A stretch of 64,000 nucleotides of DNA from Methylobacterium sp. (GCA_013823325.1 PNLY01000021.1:1-64000), one strand, 5' to 3'. Counted from the stretch's first letter, positions 38,107-47,126 are shown. Notes: generated by a model not told the origin, from the letters alone. A program made the numbers and translations.

Positions 38107-39213
38107 TCAAGCCGCGACCTTGGCCTCGGTCGCGAAGCGGCCGGGATCGAAGAGCGGCAGCTCCGGCTCGCGGCCGAGGATGAGGTCGCCCATCAGCGCG
38201 CCGATATAGGGGCCGATGGTGTAGCCGCCGCGGACGCAGCCGAGCAGGAAGGCATTGTCGATGCCAGGTGCCGCGCCGGCGAGCGGGTAGAAGTCCGGCA
38301 CATTGGCTTCGAACCCGGTCCAGGAGCGCACCACGCGGAAGCGATCGAGGCCGGGCACGGCGAACATGGCCAGTCTCAGATTCGGCAGCAGCGTCGCGGG
38401 GTCGACCGAGCCGCGGCCTTCGTCCGGCGAGCCGGTACCCTGCCAGCCGCCGCCGATCAGGACGCTGCCATTGGGCTTTTGCTTCAAGGTGAGCAGGCCG
38501 GTGGCGTGACCGATCACCGTGCCGACCAGTGCCGGGCCGCGCTCGGTGACCGAGACGGTGTTGACGCGGGCGCGGACCGGCAGGTCGAACCCGATCATCG
38601 CGCCGGCACTCCTGAGCCAAGCGCCGCAAGCGAGCAGAAGCCGGGTCGCGCGGATGGTGTCCGTTGGCGTCGCGAGCTGGAAGGCGCCGCCGCTGCGGTC
38701 GATCGCCGTGACCGGCGTGCGCTCGCGGATCTCGACGCCGGCGGCTTCGAGCAGAGCGCGGTAATAGGCGCCGGACAGGCTGGCGTTGGCGTAGCCGTCC
38801 TCGGCGCACCAGCTCGCGGCGACGACCTTGCGCGACAGGTTGGGCTCGAGCTCTGCGACCCGCGTCGGGGAGATCAGCTCGATCGGCGCGCCGGCCTCGC
38901 GCTTCAGGGCCATGCGCTCATGCAGGAGCTCGGCCTCGCGCTGGTTGAAGGCGAGGGTGATGCCACCGGTCTTGTGGAAGCCGACGCGCTCGCCGGCCCG
39001 TTCCCAGAGCTCGTGGCCCTTGATGGCATAGGGCATCAGCTTGACGCGCTTGATCTGCAGCGAAAGCGTGCCGGCATTGACGCCCGAGGCGCCGCTGCCG
39101 AGCGTCTGCTGCTCGATGACGATGGTGCGCATGCCGCCTGCGGCAGCGCGGCAGGCGGCGGCGCTGCCCAATATGCCGCCGCCGATCACGGCGAGATCGT
39201 AGAGCGCGCTCAT
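38107..39213 (-). CDS. FAD-dependent amino acid/amine dehydrogenase, HcnC/OoxB-type subunit
   Basis: This 368-residue DAO-fold protein begins with the FAD motif LAVIGGGILGSAAACRAA and ends with a typical DAO signature (LLGCVRGGYTIGPYIGALMGDLIL). It resembles the beta subunit of opine oxidases, of hydrogen cyanide synthase (HcnC) and of the D-hydroxyproline dehydrogenase complex. It would oxidise a secondary amine or D-amino acid. The start overlaps the upstream gene by 4 bases. Confidence 0.82.
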   Translation of the reverse strand: MSALYDLAVIGGGILGSAAACRAAAGGMRTIVIEQQTLGSGASGVNAGTLSLQIKRVKLMPYAIKGHELWERAGERVGFHKTGGITLAFNQREAELLHERMALKREAGAPIELISPTRVAELEPNLSRKVVAASWCAEDGYANASLSGAYYRALLEAAGVEIRERTPVTAIDRSGGAFQLATPTDTIRATRLLLACGAWLRSAGAMIGFDLPVRARVNTVSVTERGPALVGTVIGHATGLLTLKQKPNGSVLIGGGWQGTGSPDEGRGSVDPATLLPNLRLAMFAVPGLDRFRVVRSWTGFEANVPDFYPLAGAAPGIDNAFLLGCVRGGYTIGPYIGALMGDLILGREPELPLFDPGRFATEAKVAA

Positions 39214-40631
39214 AGCGGAGCCGGGGCGGGGATGGGCAATTCGTCGTAATCGAAGGCGCCGGTGATCGCCGCGAGCGGCACCGGGCGCAAGGGCGGACGG
39301 GCGCTCGGCTGGCCGATCGTCTCGCGATCCCAGCCGGTCGCAGCACCGATCAGCATCGCCGCCGCCTCGCCGCAGACGCGGCCGCCGCAGGGACCCATGC
39401 CGCAGCGCGTCGTCGCCTTGAGATCGGCGAGCGCCCTGGCTCCGGCTGCGATCGCGGCGTCGAGCGTTGCACGGGTGAGGCCTTCGCAGCGGCAGACGGT
39501 CGCCTGTGGCGCGATCAGCGCGGCTGCGCCGGGCGGCGGCATGGCGAGCGCCGACATCGCGGCGCCGAAGCGGCTCGATCTGCGCCAGTCGGCTTCGATC
39601 TTCGTCGCCTCGCTGGCGAGATCGCCGCCGCGCCCGAGCCGACGGGCGACGCCGAGCGCCGCAAGCTCACCGGAGAGCGGGGCGGCATCGGCCCCGCGCA
39701 CGCCGGCGCCGTCACCGGCGACGAACAGCCCGGGGACGGAGGTCTGGAACGAGGCGTCGACGGCCGGGACCCAGCCGCCCAGCTCCGGCTCGTAGCGATG
39801 CTCGGCGCCGAGCAGCCGCGTGACCTCGGTCGAGGGCAGCAAGCCGAAGCCGAGGCAGACGGCGTCGGCGGGAACAGTCCGCTCGGCACCGCCAACCGGC
39901 CGCCAGTCGCGATCGACCGGGCCGATGGTGACGGCTTCGACGCCGTCGGTGCCGTGGATGGTGCGGATGGCCGCGCCGGAATGGATCGGAACACGCGCTT
40001 TCAGCAGCGCGAGCAGCCAGCCAGCGCCTTTCGCCATCAGATCGGGTCGGGCCAGCATGGCGCCGGCCCTGGCGAGCCAGCTTGCGCGAGGCGCGGCATC
40101 GACCACGGCCGCGACCTCGCCGCCGGCCGCGACGATCTTGCTGGCGGCGAGCAGGAGCAGGGGGCCGGAGCCGGCGACGACGACGCGGCGCCCCGGCAGC
40201 ACCCCATGGGCCTTGAGCAGGATGGTCGCGCCAGCGAGTCCGATCACGCCGGGCAAGGTCCAGCCGGTGACCGGGATATGCCGCTCGATCGCGCCAGCGG
40301 CGACGATGAGATTGGACGCTTCGAGTGTCAGGGGCCCGTCGGGGCCGATCGCAATGACGGAGAAGCCTGGCGTCAGGGACCAGACGCGGTGGTTGGCGTA
40401 GAGAACTGCGCCGCTGGCGGCGAGCTTTGCCCGCAACGCGTCGCCCTTCGCCCGGTCGGCGTCGGGCTGTGTTGCCGTCGGCGCGGGCGACGGGGCGCGA
40501 TAAACCTGACCGCCGGCTGCCGGCGCCTCGTCGATCACGGCGACGGAGAGGCCGAGGCTGCGGGCCTTGATCGCTGCTGCTGCGCCAGCGGGACCGGCGC
40601 CGAGCACGATGAGATCATAGGGGCTGCTCAT
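39210..40631 (-). CDS. FAD/NAD(P)-binding dehydrogenase, HcnB/OoxA-type subunit with BFD iron-sulfur domain
   Basis: This 473-residue subunit has an N-terminal FAD motif (LIVLGAGPAGAAAAIKA), a second nucleotide-binding site (VVVAGSGPLLLLAA) and a C-terminal BFD-like 2Fe-2S region with CRCEG and CGMGPCGGRVC. It carries electrons from the DAO-type subunit. It overlaps the ferredoxin-like gene and the DAO gene by 4 bases each, so the three make one complex. Confidence 0.83.
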   Translation of the reverse strand: MSSPYDLIVLGAGPAGAAAAIKARSLGLSVAVIDEAPAAGGQVYRAPSPAPTATQPDADRAKGDALRAKLAASGAVLYANHRVWSLTPGFSVIAIGPDGPLTLEASNLIVAAGAIERHIPVTGWTLPGVIGLAGATILLKAHGVLPGRRVVVAGSGPLLLLAASKIVAAGGEVAAVVDAAPRASWLARAGAMLARPDLMAKGAGWLLALLKARVPIHSGAAIRTIHGTDGVEAVTIGPVDRDWRPVGGAERTVPADAVCLGFGLLPSTEVTRLLGAEHRYEPELGGWVPAVDASFQTSVPGLFVAGDGAGVRGADAAPLSGELAALGVARRLGRGGDLASEATKIEADWRRSSRFGAAMSALAMPPPGAAALIAPQATVCRCEGLTRATLDAAIAAGARALADLKATTRCGMGPCGGRVCGEAAAMLIGAATGWDRETIGQPSARPPLRPVPLAAITGAFDYDELPIPAPAPL

Positions 40632-40906
40632 CGCACCGACTCCACGATCAGCCCCTCATGAACCTGCGTGCGGCAAGCTTCGGTCAGCCGGCCGTCGATC
40701 GAGACGACGCATTCCTGGCAGACACCCATGAAGCAGAAGGCGCCGCGCGGGCCGCCATCGTCACGGCTGGTGCGCAAGGTGCGCCGCCCCTGTGCATAGA
40801 GCGCGGCGGCGAGCGTCTCGCCCTCCCGTGCGGTCAACATCTCGCCATCGAAGCGGAAGCTGACCGTCCGCGCCGAGACGGAGCCGATGCGCAGGTCGCC
40901 CTCCAT
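40628..40906 (-). CDS. Small 2Fe-2S subunit, HcnA-type
   Basis: The 92-residue protein carries a ferredoxin-like cysteine cluster, CFMGVCQEC plus a later Cys in TEACRTQ. It matches the gamma subunit of HcnABC-like dehydrogenases. It is one base from the preceding DHDPS-family gene and overlaps the next gene, so stoichiometric co-translation is likely. Confidence 0.85.
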   Translation of the reverse strand: MEGDLRIGSVSARTVSFRFDGEMLTAREGETLAAALYAQGRRTLRTSRDDGGPRGAFCFMGVCQECVVSIDGRLTEACRTQVHEGLIVESVR

Positions 40907-40907
40907 C

Positions 40908-41819
40908 TCAGCGGCCGGGCAGCAGGCCGAGCTCGTCGAGCGTGGCGCGGAGCTTGTCGAGCTGGGCTCCGCCGAGCGGCAGCAGCGGGTCGCGCGGCAC
41001 GCCGGCCGGCAGGCCCTGCAGGTTCAGCGCCGCCTTGAAGGAGGAGGGCCAGGTGCCGAGCGACATCAGCGTCTCGTAGACGATGGTCAGCTTGTGATGG
41101 GCGTCGACATAGTCGGCATCGGGCGCCTTGCGGCCGATCTCCATCAGCCTTCCGGCGGTCTTGCCGAGCAGCTCGGGACCGGTGGCGATGAAGCCCGGTG
41201 CGCCGAGCGCGCTGCCGATGAGGATGTAATAGGCCGGGCCCACCATCACCGCGATCCTGTCGCCCATGCGGTGGATCAGGCGGGTGAGATGACCGATGTC
41301 GCGATTGGATTCCTTGATGCCGACGACCGGGGCGACGCCGGTGATCGCCTCGACATCGTCGATCGAGAGCTCGATCACGGCGCGGCGCGGCGAGTTGTAG
41401 AGCACGATCGGCATGTCGACCGCCTTGCCGAGCAATTCGAAGCGGCGCAGCAGCTCCTCGCGCGTCGCCTTCAGCACATAGGTCTGCGGCATCACCAGGA
41501 TGCCAGCGGCACCGGCATCTTTCGCCGCCTGCGCATACTGGATCGTCTGCCGCGAGCCCGGCGCGGTGCAGCCCATCATCACCGGCACGCGGCCGGCGCT
41601 GCGCTCGACGGCGATGCGGGTCAGGCGGGCGCGCTCGTCGCGATCGAGCGCCCAGCTCTCGCCATTGTCGCCGGCGACGCAGATACCCTGTGCGCCGATG
41701 CCGATAAGGTGCTCGACGATGTCGGAGAAGGCGTCGATCATGATCTCGCCGCGCGCGTCGAAGGGCGTGACGACGGCCGGCACGAAGCCCCTGAGCGTGT
41801 CCTTCGTCAGCATGGTCAT
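40908..41819 (-). CDS. Dihydrodipicolinate synthase/N-acetylneuraminate lyase-family protein
   Basis: This 303-residue barrel has the Schiff-base Lys169 (VVGIKES), Tyr141 (YNSP) and the pattern GDNGESWALDRDE in place of the usual GTTGE. Members are aldolases, dehydratases or deaminases of alpha-keto acids; one handles pyrroline carboxylates in hydroxyproline catabolism. Here it lies between the lactonase and dehydrogenase genes, overlapping the former by 4 bases. It probably acts on the imine or keto product of the dehydrogenase; substrate unknown. Confidence 0.85.
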   Translation of the reverse strand: MTMLTKDTLRGFVPAVVTPFDARGEIMIDAFSDIVEHLIGIGAQGICVAGDNGESWALDRDERARLTRIAVERSAGRVPVMMGCTAPGSRQTIQYAQAAKDAGAAGILVMPQTYVLKATREELLRRFELLGKAVDMPIVLYNSPRRAVIELSIDDVEAITGVAPVVGIKESNRDIGHLTRLIHRMGDRIAVMVGPAYYILIGSALGAPGFIATGPELLGKTAGRLMEIGRKAPDADYVDAHHKLTIVYETLMSLGTWPSSFKAALNLQGLPAGVPRDPLLPLGGAQLDKLRATLDELGLLPGR

Positions 41820-42742
41820 GAGCGATGTCCTGAAGCGGAGCCAGCGAGAAGCGTGGCCATGGAAATGCGGAAGACGCTGCCGGTCTGCGCCTCGACGATG
41901 AAGAGCGACTTCTGGTCCGGCGAGAAGGCGCAGGAGGTCGTCCAGAGCCCGCCCGGCGTGTGCACCACGGCGATGGGATCGCCGAGGGCATCGACGAGAT
42001 AGAGCCGCCCCGCCTGCGCCTGGGCGATGGCGAGGCGGCCGGAGACGTCGACCGAGAGCCCGTCGGGGCCAAGGCCGCCGGACAGCTGCAGGAAGGTGCC
42101 GACCATCGGCCAGGCTGGATCGGGCGCCTCGGCCATGAAGCGCCAGATGGCGTTGGCGCGAGTCGCGGCGAGATAGACCAGCTTGCCGTCCGGCGAGAGC
42201 GCGATGCCGTTGGGATAGGGCACGTTCGCCAGGATCAGCTCGGGCACCGTCTCGCCCCGGCGCAGCCGGTAGACCCGTCCGGTCGGGTCGGAGAGGCTGG
42301 TGCGGCCGGAATCGGTGAACCAGGCATCGCCGTTCGGCGCGATGGTGAGGTCGCTGAGGCCGCGGAAGGGTTCGGTGTTCACGCGGGCGCAGAGCGTCGT
42401 CACGGTGTTCGCCACGGGGTCGAAGGCGAGCAGGCCGTGGCGGTAGTCGACGATCAGCCAGGTTCCGTCGGCGCGCGGGCGCAAGGCATGGGGCTCGCCG
42501 TCATACTGGAAGGCGAGTTGCCAGTTGCCGTCCGGCGCGATCCTGAACAGGCGGCCATAGGGCACGTCGACGAGCCAGAGATGCCCATCGGCATCGAAGC
42601 AGGGGCCTTCGAGGAAGGAATGCAGGCGCTGGCCCGGACGCGTGATGCGGACCCAGTCGGTCGGTTCGCCGGTCCAGTGCAGATCCTGCGGCAGGCGGGT
42701 GAAGAGCTCGGCCTCGTGCCGGGGGAAGGCGGCGGCGATCAT
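41816..42742 (-). CDS. SMP-30/gluconolactonase-family lactonase
   Basis: The 308-residue six-blade propeller shows the SMP-30 features GPCFDADGHLWLVD, NGDAWFTDSGRTS and YPNGIALSPDGKLVYLA with metal-binding Asn and Asp positions. It would open a lactone. It overlaps the CoA-transferase and DHDPS-family genes by 4 bases. In a ring-cleavage pathway it could hydrolyse an enol- or muconolactone, replacing a PcaD-type hydrolase; this is inference. Confidence 0.83.
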   Translation of the reverse strand: MIAAAFPRHEAELFTRLPQDLHWTGEPTDWVRITRPGQRLHSFLEGPCFDADGHLWLVDVPYGRLFRIAPDGNWQLAFQYDGEPHALRPRADGTWLIVDYRHGLLAFDPVANTVTTLCARVNTEPFRGLSDLTIAPNGDAWFTDSGRTSLSDPTGRVYRLRRGETVPELILANVPYPNGIALSPDGKLVYLAATRANAIWRFMAEAPDPAWPMVGTFLQLSGGLGPDGLSVDVSGRLAIAQAQAGRLYLVDALGDPIAVVHTPGGLWTTSCAFSPDQKSLFIVEAQTGSVFRISMATLLAGSASGHRS

Positions 42743-43947
42743 GCGATCACGCCCCGCGCTTTCAGGGCTTCGACCTCGGCCGGCGAGCGCCCGATTTCAC
42801 CGAGGATCTCGGCGCTGTGCTCGCCGAGCCGCGGCGGGGGGCGGTCGATCGCCGGGCCGGCGGCGGCATAGGTGAAAGGGGCGAGCGGCACCGCGACAGG
42901 GGCTGCGCCGGGCAGCGCGGCGTCGAGCGTATGGAAGAAGCCGCGCTCGCGCAGATGCGGCAGGCGGGCGGCTTCGTCGAGCGTACGCACGCGCTCGGCC
43001 GGGATGCCGATCGCGTGTAGCCAGCCCTCCCACTCGGCCGCGGTGCGGGTCAGCATGATCGGGACAAGCGCCTCGCGCATCGCCTGCGCGGCACCCCAGA
43101 GCGCCGGCCAGCTGTCGAGAGCGGCGAAGTCAGGGCGGCCGAGGGCCTTCCAGAGCCGCCTGTTCTGCCTGACATTGAAAGCGCCGAGCACCAGAAGGCC
43201 GTCGGCCGTCTCATAAGTGCCGAGCCCGGCTTCCTTCGGGCGCGGCTGCACGAGGCCTTCATAGAGCGCGGCGGCTGCCTCCGGCGCCATCAAAGTCAGG
43301 GCGGTGTCGAACATCGCGCAGTCGATGACCTGGCCCCTGCCGCTGGCCTGTCGCTGGAACAGGGCGGCCGAGATGGCGAAGGCGGCGGCATAGCCGGTGG
43401 CGTAGTCGATAAAGGAGGCGCCTGATTTCACCGGCTCGCCCGACCGCCCGGTGGTGCGGGCCATCACGCCCGAGGCGGCCTGGATGACGTTGTCATAGGC
43501 GTTGACCGTCTCGCGCTCATGGCCGCGGGCGAAGCCGGTGATCGAGCTATGGATCAGCCGGGGATTGCGGGCGCACAGCGCCTGCGCTCCGAGCCCGAGG
43601 GCGTCGAGCGCGCCGGCGCGATAATTCTCGACCAGCACATCGGCGCCGTCGACGAGATCGAGCAGGATCGCCCGGCCTTCCTCCGTGGCGAGGTCGAGCG
43701 CAAGCGAGCGCTTGTTCGAGCCCTGCACGAGATAGTTGATGCCGAGGCCCGCGGCATTGAGGGCGTCGTCCGGCCCGCGGCCGCGCGCCGTATCCGGCAT
43801 CTGCGGCGGCTCGATCTTGATGACATCGGCGCCGAGCAAAGCGAGCTGGTAGGCGCAGAACGGGCCGGCAAGCACATGGGTTAGGTCGAGCACCCGGATG
43901 CCGTGAAAGGGACGCTGCCCTGATGGGCTCAAAGATCGCGGGCTCAA
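42739..43947 (-). CDS. Family III CoA-transferase (CaiB/BaiF-type)
   Basis: About 402 residues, with the family start GIRVLDLTHVLAGPFCAYQLALLGADVIKIE, VLVENYRAGALDALGLG and the catalytic Asp in SFIDYATGYAAAFAIS. I prefer TTG 43947 (GGAG nine bases before) over ATG 43995, because the ATG lies within the conserved regulatory element at 43987-44006. It is the first gene of the minus-strand operon running to the DAO subunit and would activate a carboxylic acid as its CoA ester. Confidence 0.83.
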   Translation of the reverse strand: MSPRSLSPSGQRPFHGIRVLDLTHVLAGPFCAYQLALLGADVIKIEPPQMPDTARGRGPDDALNAAGLGINYLVQGSNKRSLALDLATEEGRAILLDLVDGADVLVENYRAGALDALGLGAQALCARNPRLIHSSITGFARGHERETVNAYDNVIQAASGVMARTTGRSGEPVKSGASFIDYATGYAAAFAISAALFQRQASGRGQVIDCAMFDTALTLMAPEAAAALYEGLVQPRPKEAGLGTYETADGLLVLGAFNVRQNRRLWKALGRPDFAALDSWPALWGAAQAMREALVPIMLTRTAAEWEGWLHAIGIPAERVRTLDEAARLPHLRERGFFHTLDAALPGAAPVAVPLAPFTYAAAGPAIDRPPPRLGEHSAEILGEIGRSPAEVEALKARGVIA

Positions 43948-43986
43948 GGCTCGGCCACTCCGTTCTTGTTTCTCATACGAAAATGT

Positions 43987-44006
43987 GTTTTGCATATCAA
44001 CATAAT
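43987..44006 (+). promoter_or_regulatory. Candidate IclR operator before the aminotransferase
   Basis: GTTTTGCATATCAACATAAT lies 23 bases before ATG 44029 and in the divergent gap with the CoA-transferase gene. It matches the element before pcaG at 19 of 20 bases. A single operator could serve both divergent units. Confidence 0.65.
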
Positions 44007-44028
44007 TCTTCTGGTTGCGGGGAATGCC

Positions 44029-45402
44029 ATGTCACAACCAAGCCCTCGGGCGAACGTGTCCGCGGTCCTGCATCGCAACCTCCGCAGCACGCCGCAGCTC
44101 GCTCTCAAGGGAGACGGCGTCTACCTCGTCGATGCCGAGGGGAGGCGCTATCTCGACGCCAGCGGCGGCGCGGCGGTGTCCTGCCTCGGTCATGGTCATC
44201 CGCGCGTCACCGCGGCGATCATCGCGCAGCTCGGCAAGCTTGAATACGCCCACACCTCCTTCTTCACGAACGAGCCGAGCGAGCGATTGGCGCAGATGCT
44301 GGTCGATCGCGCCCCGGCCGGCTTCGGCAAGGGCCGTGTCGCCTTCCTCGGCAGCGGCTCGGAGGCGATGGAGGCTGCGCTGAAGCTGGCGCGGCAGTAT
44401 TTCGTCGAGATCGGCCAGCCCGGGCGGAGCCGCTTCATCTCGCGGCGGATGAGCTATCATGGCAACACGCTGGGGGCGCTCGCGGTCGGCGGCCATGCCG
44501 GGCGGCGGGCGCTGTACCAGCCGATCCTGATCGAGACCTCGCAGATTGCACCCTGCTACGCCTATCGCGACCAACGCGCCGGCGAGACGGAAGAGGCCTA
44601 CGGCCTGCGCGTCGCCAATGAGCTCGATGCCGAGATACGGTGCCTCGGCCCGGAAAATGTCGCCGCCTTCATCGCCGAGCCGATCGTCGGGGCGACGCTT
44701 GGCAGCGCCACCGCGGTTCCCGGCTATTTTGCCCGCATCCGCGAGATCTGCGACCGGCATGGCGTGCTCTTCATCGCCGACGAGGTGATGTGCGGCATGG
44801 GCCGCGCCGGAGCGATGTTCGCGAGCGCGCAGGAGGGCGTCAGGCCGGACATCATCACCATCGCCAAGGGGCTGGGCGCCGGCTACCAGCCGATCGCGGC
44901 GACGATGGCGAGCGAACGCGTCGCCGGGGCGATCGAGGCCGGTTCCGGCCTGCTCGCCAATGGCCACACCTATATGAGCCATGCCGTCGCCTGCGCCGCC
45001 TCGATCGCGGTGATCGAGACGATCGAGGCGGAGGGGCTGCTCGACAACGTCCAGCGCATGGGCGCGCTGCTGTCGCGCCGGTTGAACGAGGCCTTCGGCC
45101 AGCATCCGCATGTCGGCGACATCCGGGGCAGGGGCCTGTTGCAGTCGCTCGAACTGGTCGCCGACCGCGACAGCAAGCAGCCCTTCGCGGCGAAGGAAGG
45201 GCTCGCCGCCCGGATCAAGCAGACGGCGCAGGGCCTCGGCCTGATCTGCTACCCGTCGAGCGGCACGGCCGACGGGGTCAATGGCGATCACGTGTTGCTG
45301 GCGCCGCCCTTCACCATCGATGCCGGCCATGTCGACGAGATCGTCGAGACGCTCGGGGCGGCGCTGGCGGCGACTTTGCCGGCCGCCCGTAGCGCCGCCT
45401 GA
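44029..45402 (+). CDS. Class III (omega) aminotransferase
   Basis: This 457-residue PLP enzyme has SGGAAVSCLGHGHPRV (45-60), GSGSEAMEAALKLAR, Asp251 (FIADEVMCGMGR) and the PLP Lys280 (TIAKGLGAGYQPI). It would move an amino group from a terminal or beta position to a keto acid. ATG 44029 is preceded by GCGGGGA. It is followed after 12 bases by the BKACE gene. An amino acid to beta-keto acid conversion feeding BKACE would be logical. Confidence 0.87.
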   Translation: MSQPSPRANVSAVLHRNLRSTPQLALKGDGVYLVDAEGRRYLDASGGAAVSCLGHGHPRVTAAIIAQLGKLEYAHTSFFTNEPSERLAQMLVDRAPAGFGKGRVAFLGSGSEAMEAALKLARQYFVEIGQPGRSRFISRRMSYHGNTLGALAVGGHAGRRALYQPILIETSQIAPCYAYRDQRAGETEEAYGLRVANELDAEIRCLGPENVAAFIAEPIVGATLGSATAVPGYFARIREICDRHGVLFIADEVMCGMGRAGAMFASAQEGVRPDIITIAKGLGAGYQPIAATMASERVAGAIEAGSGLLANGHTYMSHAVACAASIAVIETIEAEGLLDNVQRMGALLSRRLNEAFGQHPHVGDIRGRGLLQSLELVADRDSKQPFAAKEGLAARIKQTAQGLGLICYPSSGTADGVNGDHVLLAPPFTIDAGHVDEIVETLGAALAATLPAARSAA

Positions 45403-45414
45403 GGAGCCGCCGCC

Positions 45415-46287
45415 TTGTCGCGCAAGACCATCCTGACCTGCGCCGTCACCGGCAATCTGACGACGCGCGAGCAGCATCCCGGCCTGCCGGTGACGCCGGC
45501 CGAGATCGCGGCCGCCGCCGTCGAAGCCGGCAAGGCCGGCGCGGCAGTCGTGCATCTGCATGCGCGCGATCCCGGCACGACCAAGGGCACGATGGACCTT
45601 GCCCTCTTCACCGAGATCGTCGACCGCATCCGGCAATCCGGCTCCGACGTCATCCTCAACCTCTCGACCGGAGAGGGCGGGCGCTTCGTGCCGGGGATCG
45701 ACGATCCCAAGATCGCGGCGCCGGGCACGACGCTGACCACGCCGGAGCGCCGGGTCGCGCATGTCGAGGCGCTGAAGCCGGAGATCTGCACGCTCGACCT
45801 CAACACGATGTTTTCGGGCAGCGCGGTGGTGATCAACACGCCGCGCAACGTCACCGAGATGGCGCGGCGCATCTATGCCGCAGGCGTCCTGCCCGAGCTG
45901 GAGCTGTTCGACGGCGGCGACCTGCAGCTCGCCAAGGCGCTGCAAGCCGATGGCGTCCTGCGAAATCCGCTGCTGATCCAGATCGTGCTCGGCGTGCGCT
46001 ATGGCGCGATCCCCAATCCGCAAACGCTGGTCTATTTCGCTTCGCAATTGCCGTCGGACTGTATCTGGGCGGCCTTCGGCATCGGCCGGCATGAGTTCCC
46101 GCTGCTGGCGCAGGCCTTCCTGCTCGGCGGCCATGTCCGCGTCGGGCTCGAGGACAATGTCTATATCCGCAAGGGCGTGCTGGCGCGCGACAATGCCGAA
46201 TTGGTCGAGAAGGCCGGCACGATCATCGAGAATTTGGGTGGCGCGCTCGCGACGCCGGCCGAGGCGCGGGCGATCCTCGGCCTCTAG
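45415..46287 (+). CDS. 3-keto-5-aminohexanoate cleavage-type enzyme (BKACE, DUF849)
   Basis: The 290-residue barrel has the zinc ligands His47 and His49 (VVHLHARDP) and the C-terminal Glu region GLEDNVYIRKG. BKACE enzymes react a beta-keto acid with acetyl-CoA to give acetoacetate and a new CoA ester. TTG 45415 follows GAGGAG with good spacing. It overlaps the convergent iclR gene by 4 bases. The substrate is likely the keto product of the aminotransferase, or a beta-keto diacid from ring cleavage. Confidence 0.88.
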   Translation: MSRKTILTCAVTGNLTTREQHPGLPVTPAEIAAAAVEAGKAGAAVVHLHARDPGTTKGTMDLALFTEIVDRIRQSGSDVILNLSTGEGGRFVPGIDDPKIAAPGTTLTTPERRVAHVEALKPEICTLDLNTMFSGSAVVINTPRNVTEMARRIYAAGVLPELELFDGGDLQLAKALQADGVLRNPLLIQIVLGVRYGAIPNPQTLVYFASQLPSDCIWAAFGIGRHEFPLLAQAFLLGGHVRVGLEDNVYIRKGVLARDNAELVEKAGTIIENLGGALATPAEARAILGL

Positions 46288-47078
46288 CCGAGGCGTTCGG
46301 AAATCCGCTTGGCCGCGGCCCTGACCGCGGCGAGGTAGCGGCCGTCGATCTGGTCGAGATCGAAGGCCGAGTCCGGCCCGGAGATGTCGATCGCGGCGAC
46401 GACCGTGCCGCGCCGGTCGACGATCGGGGCCGAGATCGAGCTGCCAGCGGCCTCCATCACGCCCCGGCTGACGACATGGCCGCGCGCAGCCGCCGCTTCG
46501 ACCGTAGCGACCAGCTCTGGCGTCGAGGTCGGCGTCTGGCTGGTCAGCGGCACGAAGCGCTCCTTGCGGAAGAGCTCCTCCAGCTCCGCTTGCGGCAGGC
46601 CGGCGAGCAACAGCCAGCCCATTGGCGAGGCGTAGGCCGGCACCCGCGAGCCGACATTCATGTTGCTGAGAAAGCCCGAGCGGGTCTGCACGCAGCTGAG
46701 ATAGAGCACGTCGCGCTCGTCGCGGATCGCCAGATGCGCCGAGACCAGCGTCTCGTCGCGCAGCGCCTCCAACTCGGGGCGGGCGATCTCGATGATGTCC
46801 TTCGAGGCCAGGAAGGCGAAGCCGATATTGAGGACGCGCGGCCCGAGCGCGAACTGCTTCGACTGCTCCTCCTCGAGGAAACCCATATGCCGGAGCGTAT
46901 AGATCAGCCGGAAGACCGAGGAACGCGTCAGGCCGAGCTCCGAGGCGATCTCGGTGATGCTCAGCGGCCGGCGCGCGGCCGCGACGATTTCGAGGACACG
47001 CAGGCCGCGATGCAGGCCGGGCACGAAATAGACCGCGTGGTTCTTGTGCTGCGTTTCCACATCCGCCGCGTCGTCCAT
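46284..47078 (-). CDS. IclR-family transcriptional regulator
   Basis: The 264-residue protein has the IclR winged helix (LSITEIASELGLTRSSVFRLIYTLRHMGFLE) and the effector-binding domain. IclR regulators commonly control aromatic and short-chain acid catabolism. Its own promoter gap contains a related palindrome at 47110-47126. It is the only regulator gene in the 36.7-47.1 kb catabolic region and the natural candidate for reading the shared 20-base elements. Confidence 0.87.
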   Translation of the reverse strand: MDDAADVETQHKNHAVYFVPGLHRGLRVLEIVAAARRPLSITEIASELGLTRSSVFRLIYTLRHMGFLEEEQSKQFALGPRVLNIGFAFLASKDIIEIARPELEALRDETLVSAHLAIRDERDVLYLSCVQTRSGFLSNMNVGSRVPAYASPMGWLLLAGLPQAELEELFRKERFVPLTSQTPTSTPELVATVEAAAARGHVVSRGVMEAAGSSISAPIVDRRGTVVAAIDISGPDSAFDLDQIDGRYLAAVRAAAKRISERLG

Positions 47079-47109
47079 GCGTTGCCGACTCGCTTCAGGT
47101 CACCGTTCC

Positions 47110-47126
47110 ATTTGCATGTAAAACAG
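47110..47126. promoter_or_regulatory. Candidate IclR autoregulatory site
   Basis: TTTGCATGTAAAA is near-palindromic around CATG and shares the GTTTT-CAT core (reverse strand) with the 20-base elements before pcaG and the aminotransferase gene. It lies about 32-48 bases before the iclR start. Confidence 0.4.

Noticed and set aside
38107..40906. Hydrogen cyanide synthase hcnABC
   Set aside because: The subunit families and order agree, but the same architecture is widely used for opine and D-amino acid dehydrogenases, and the catabolic neighbours argue against glycine-to-cyanide conversion.
38107..41819. Hydroxyproline degradation cluster
   Set aside because: The three-part dehydrogenase and DHDPS-family gene resemble that pathway, but no hydroxyproline epimerase or ketoglutarate-semialdehyde dehydrogenase gene is present, and the CoA and dioxygenase genes do not fit.
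43948..43995. N-terminal extension of the CoA-transferase to ATG 43995
   Set aside because: The start would sit inside the conserved 20-base regulatory element, and the extra residues are not typical of the family.
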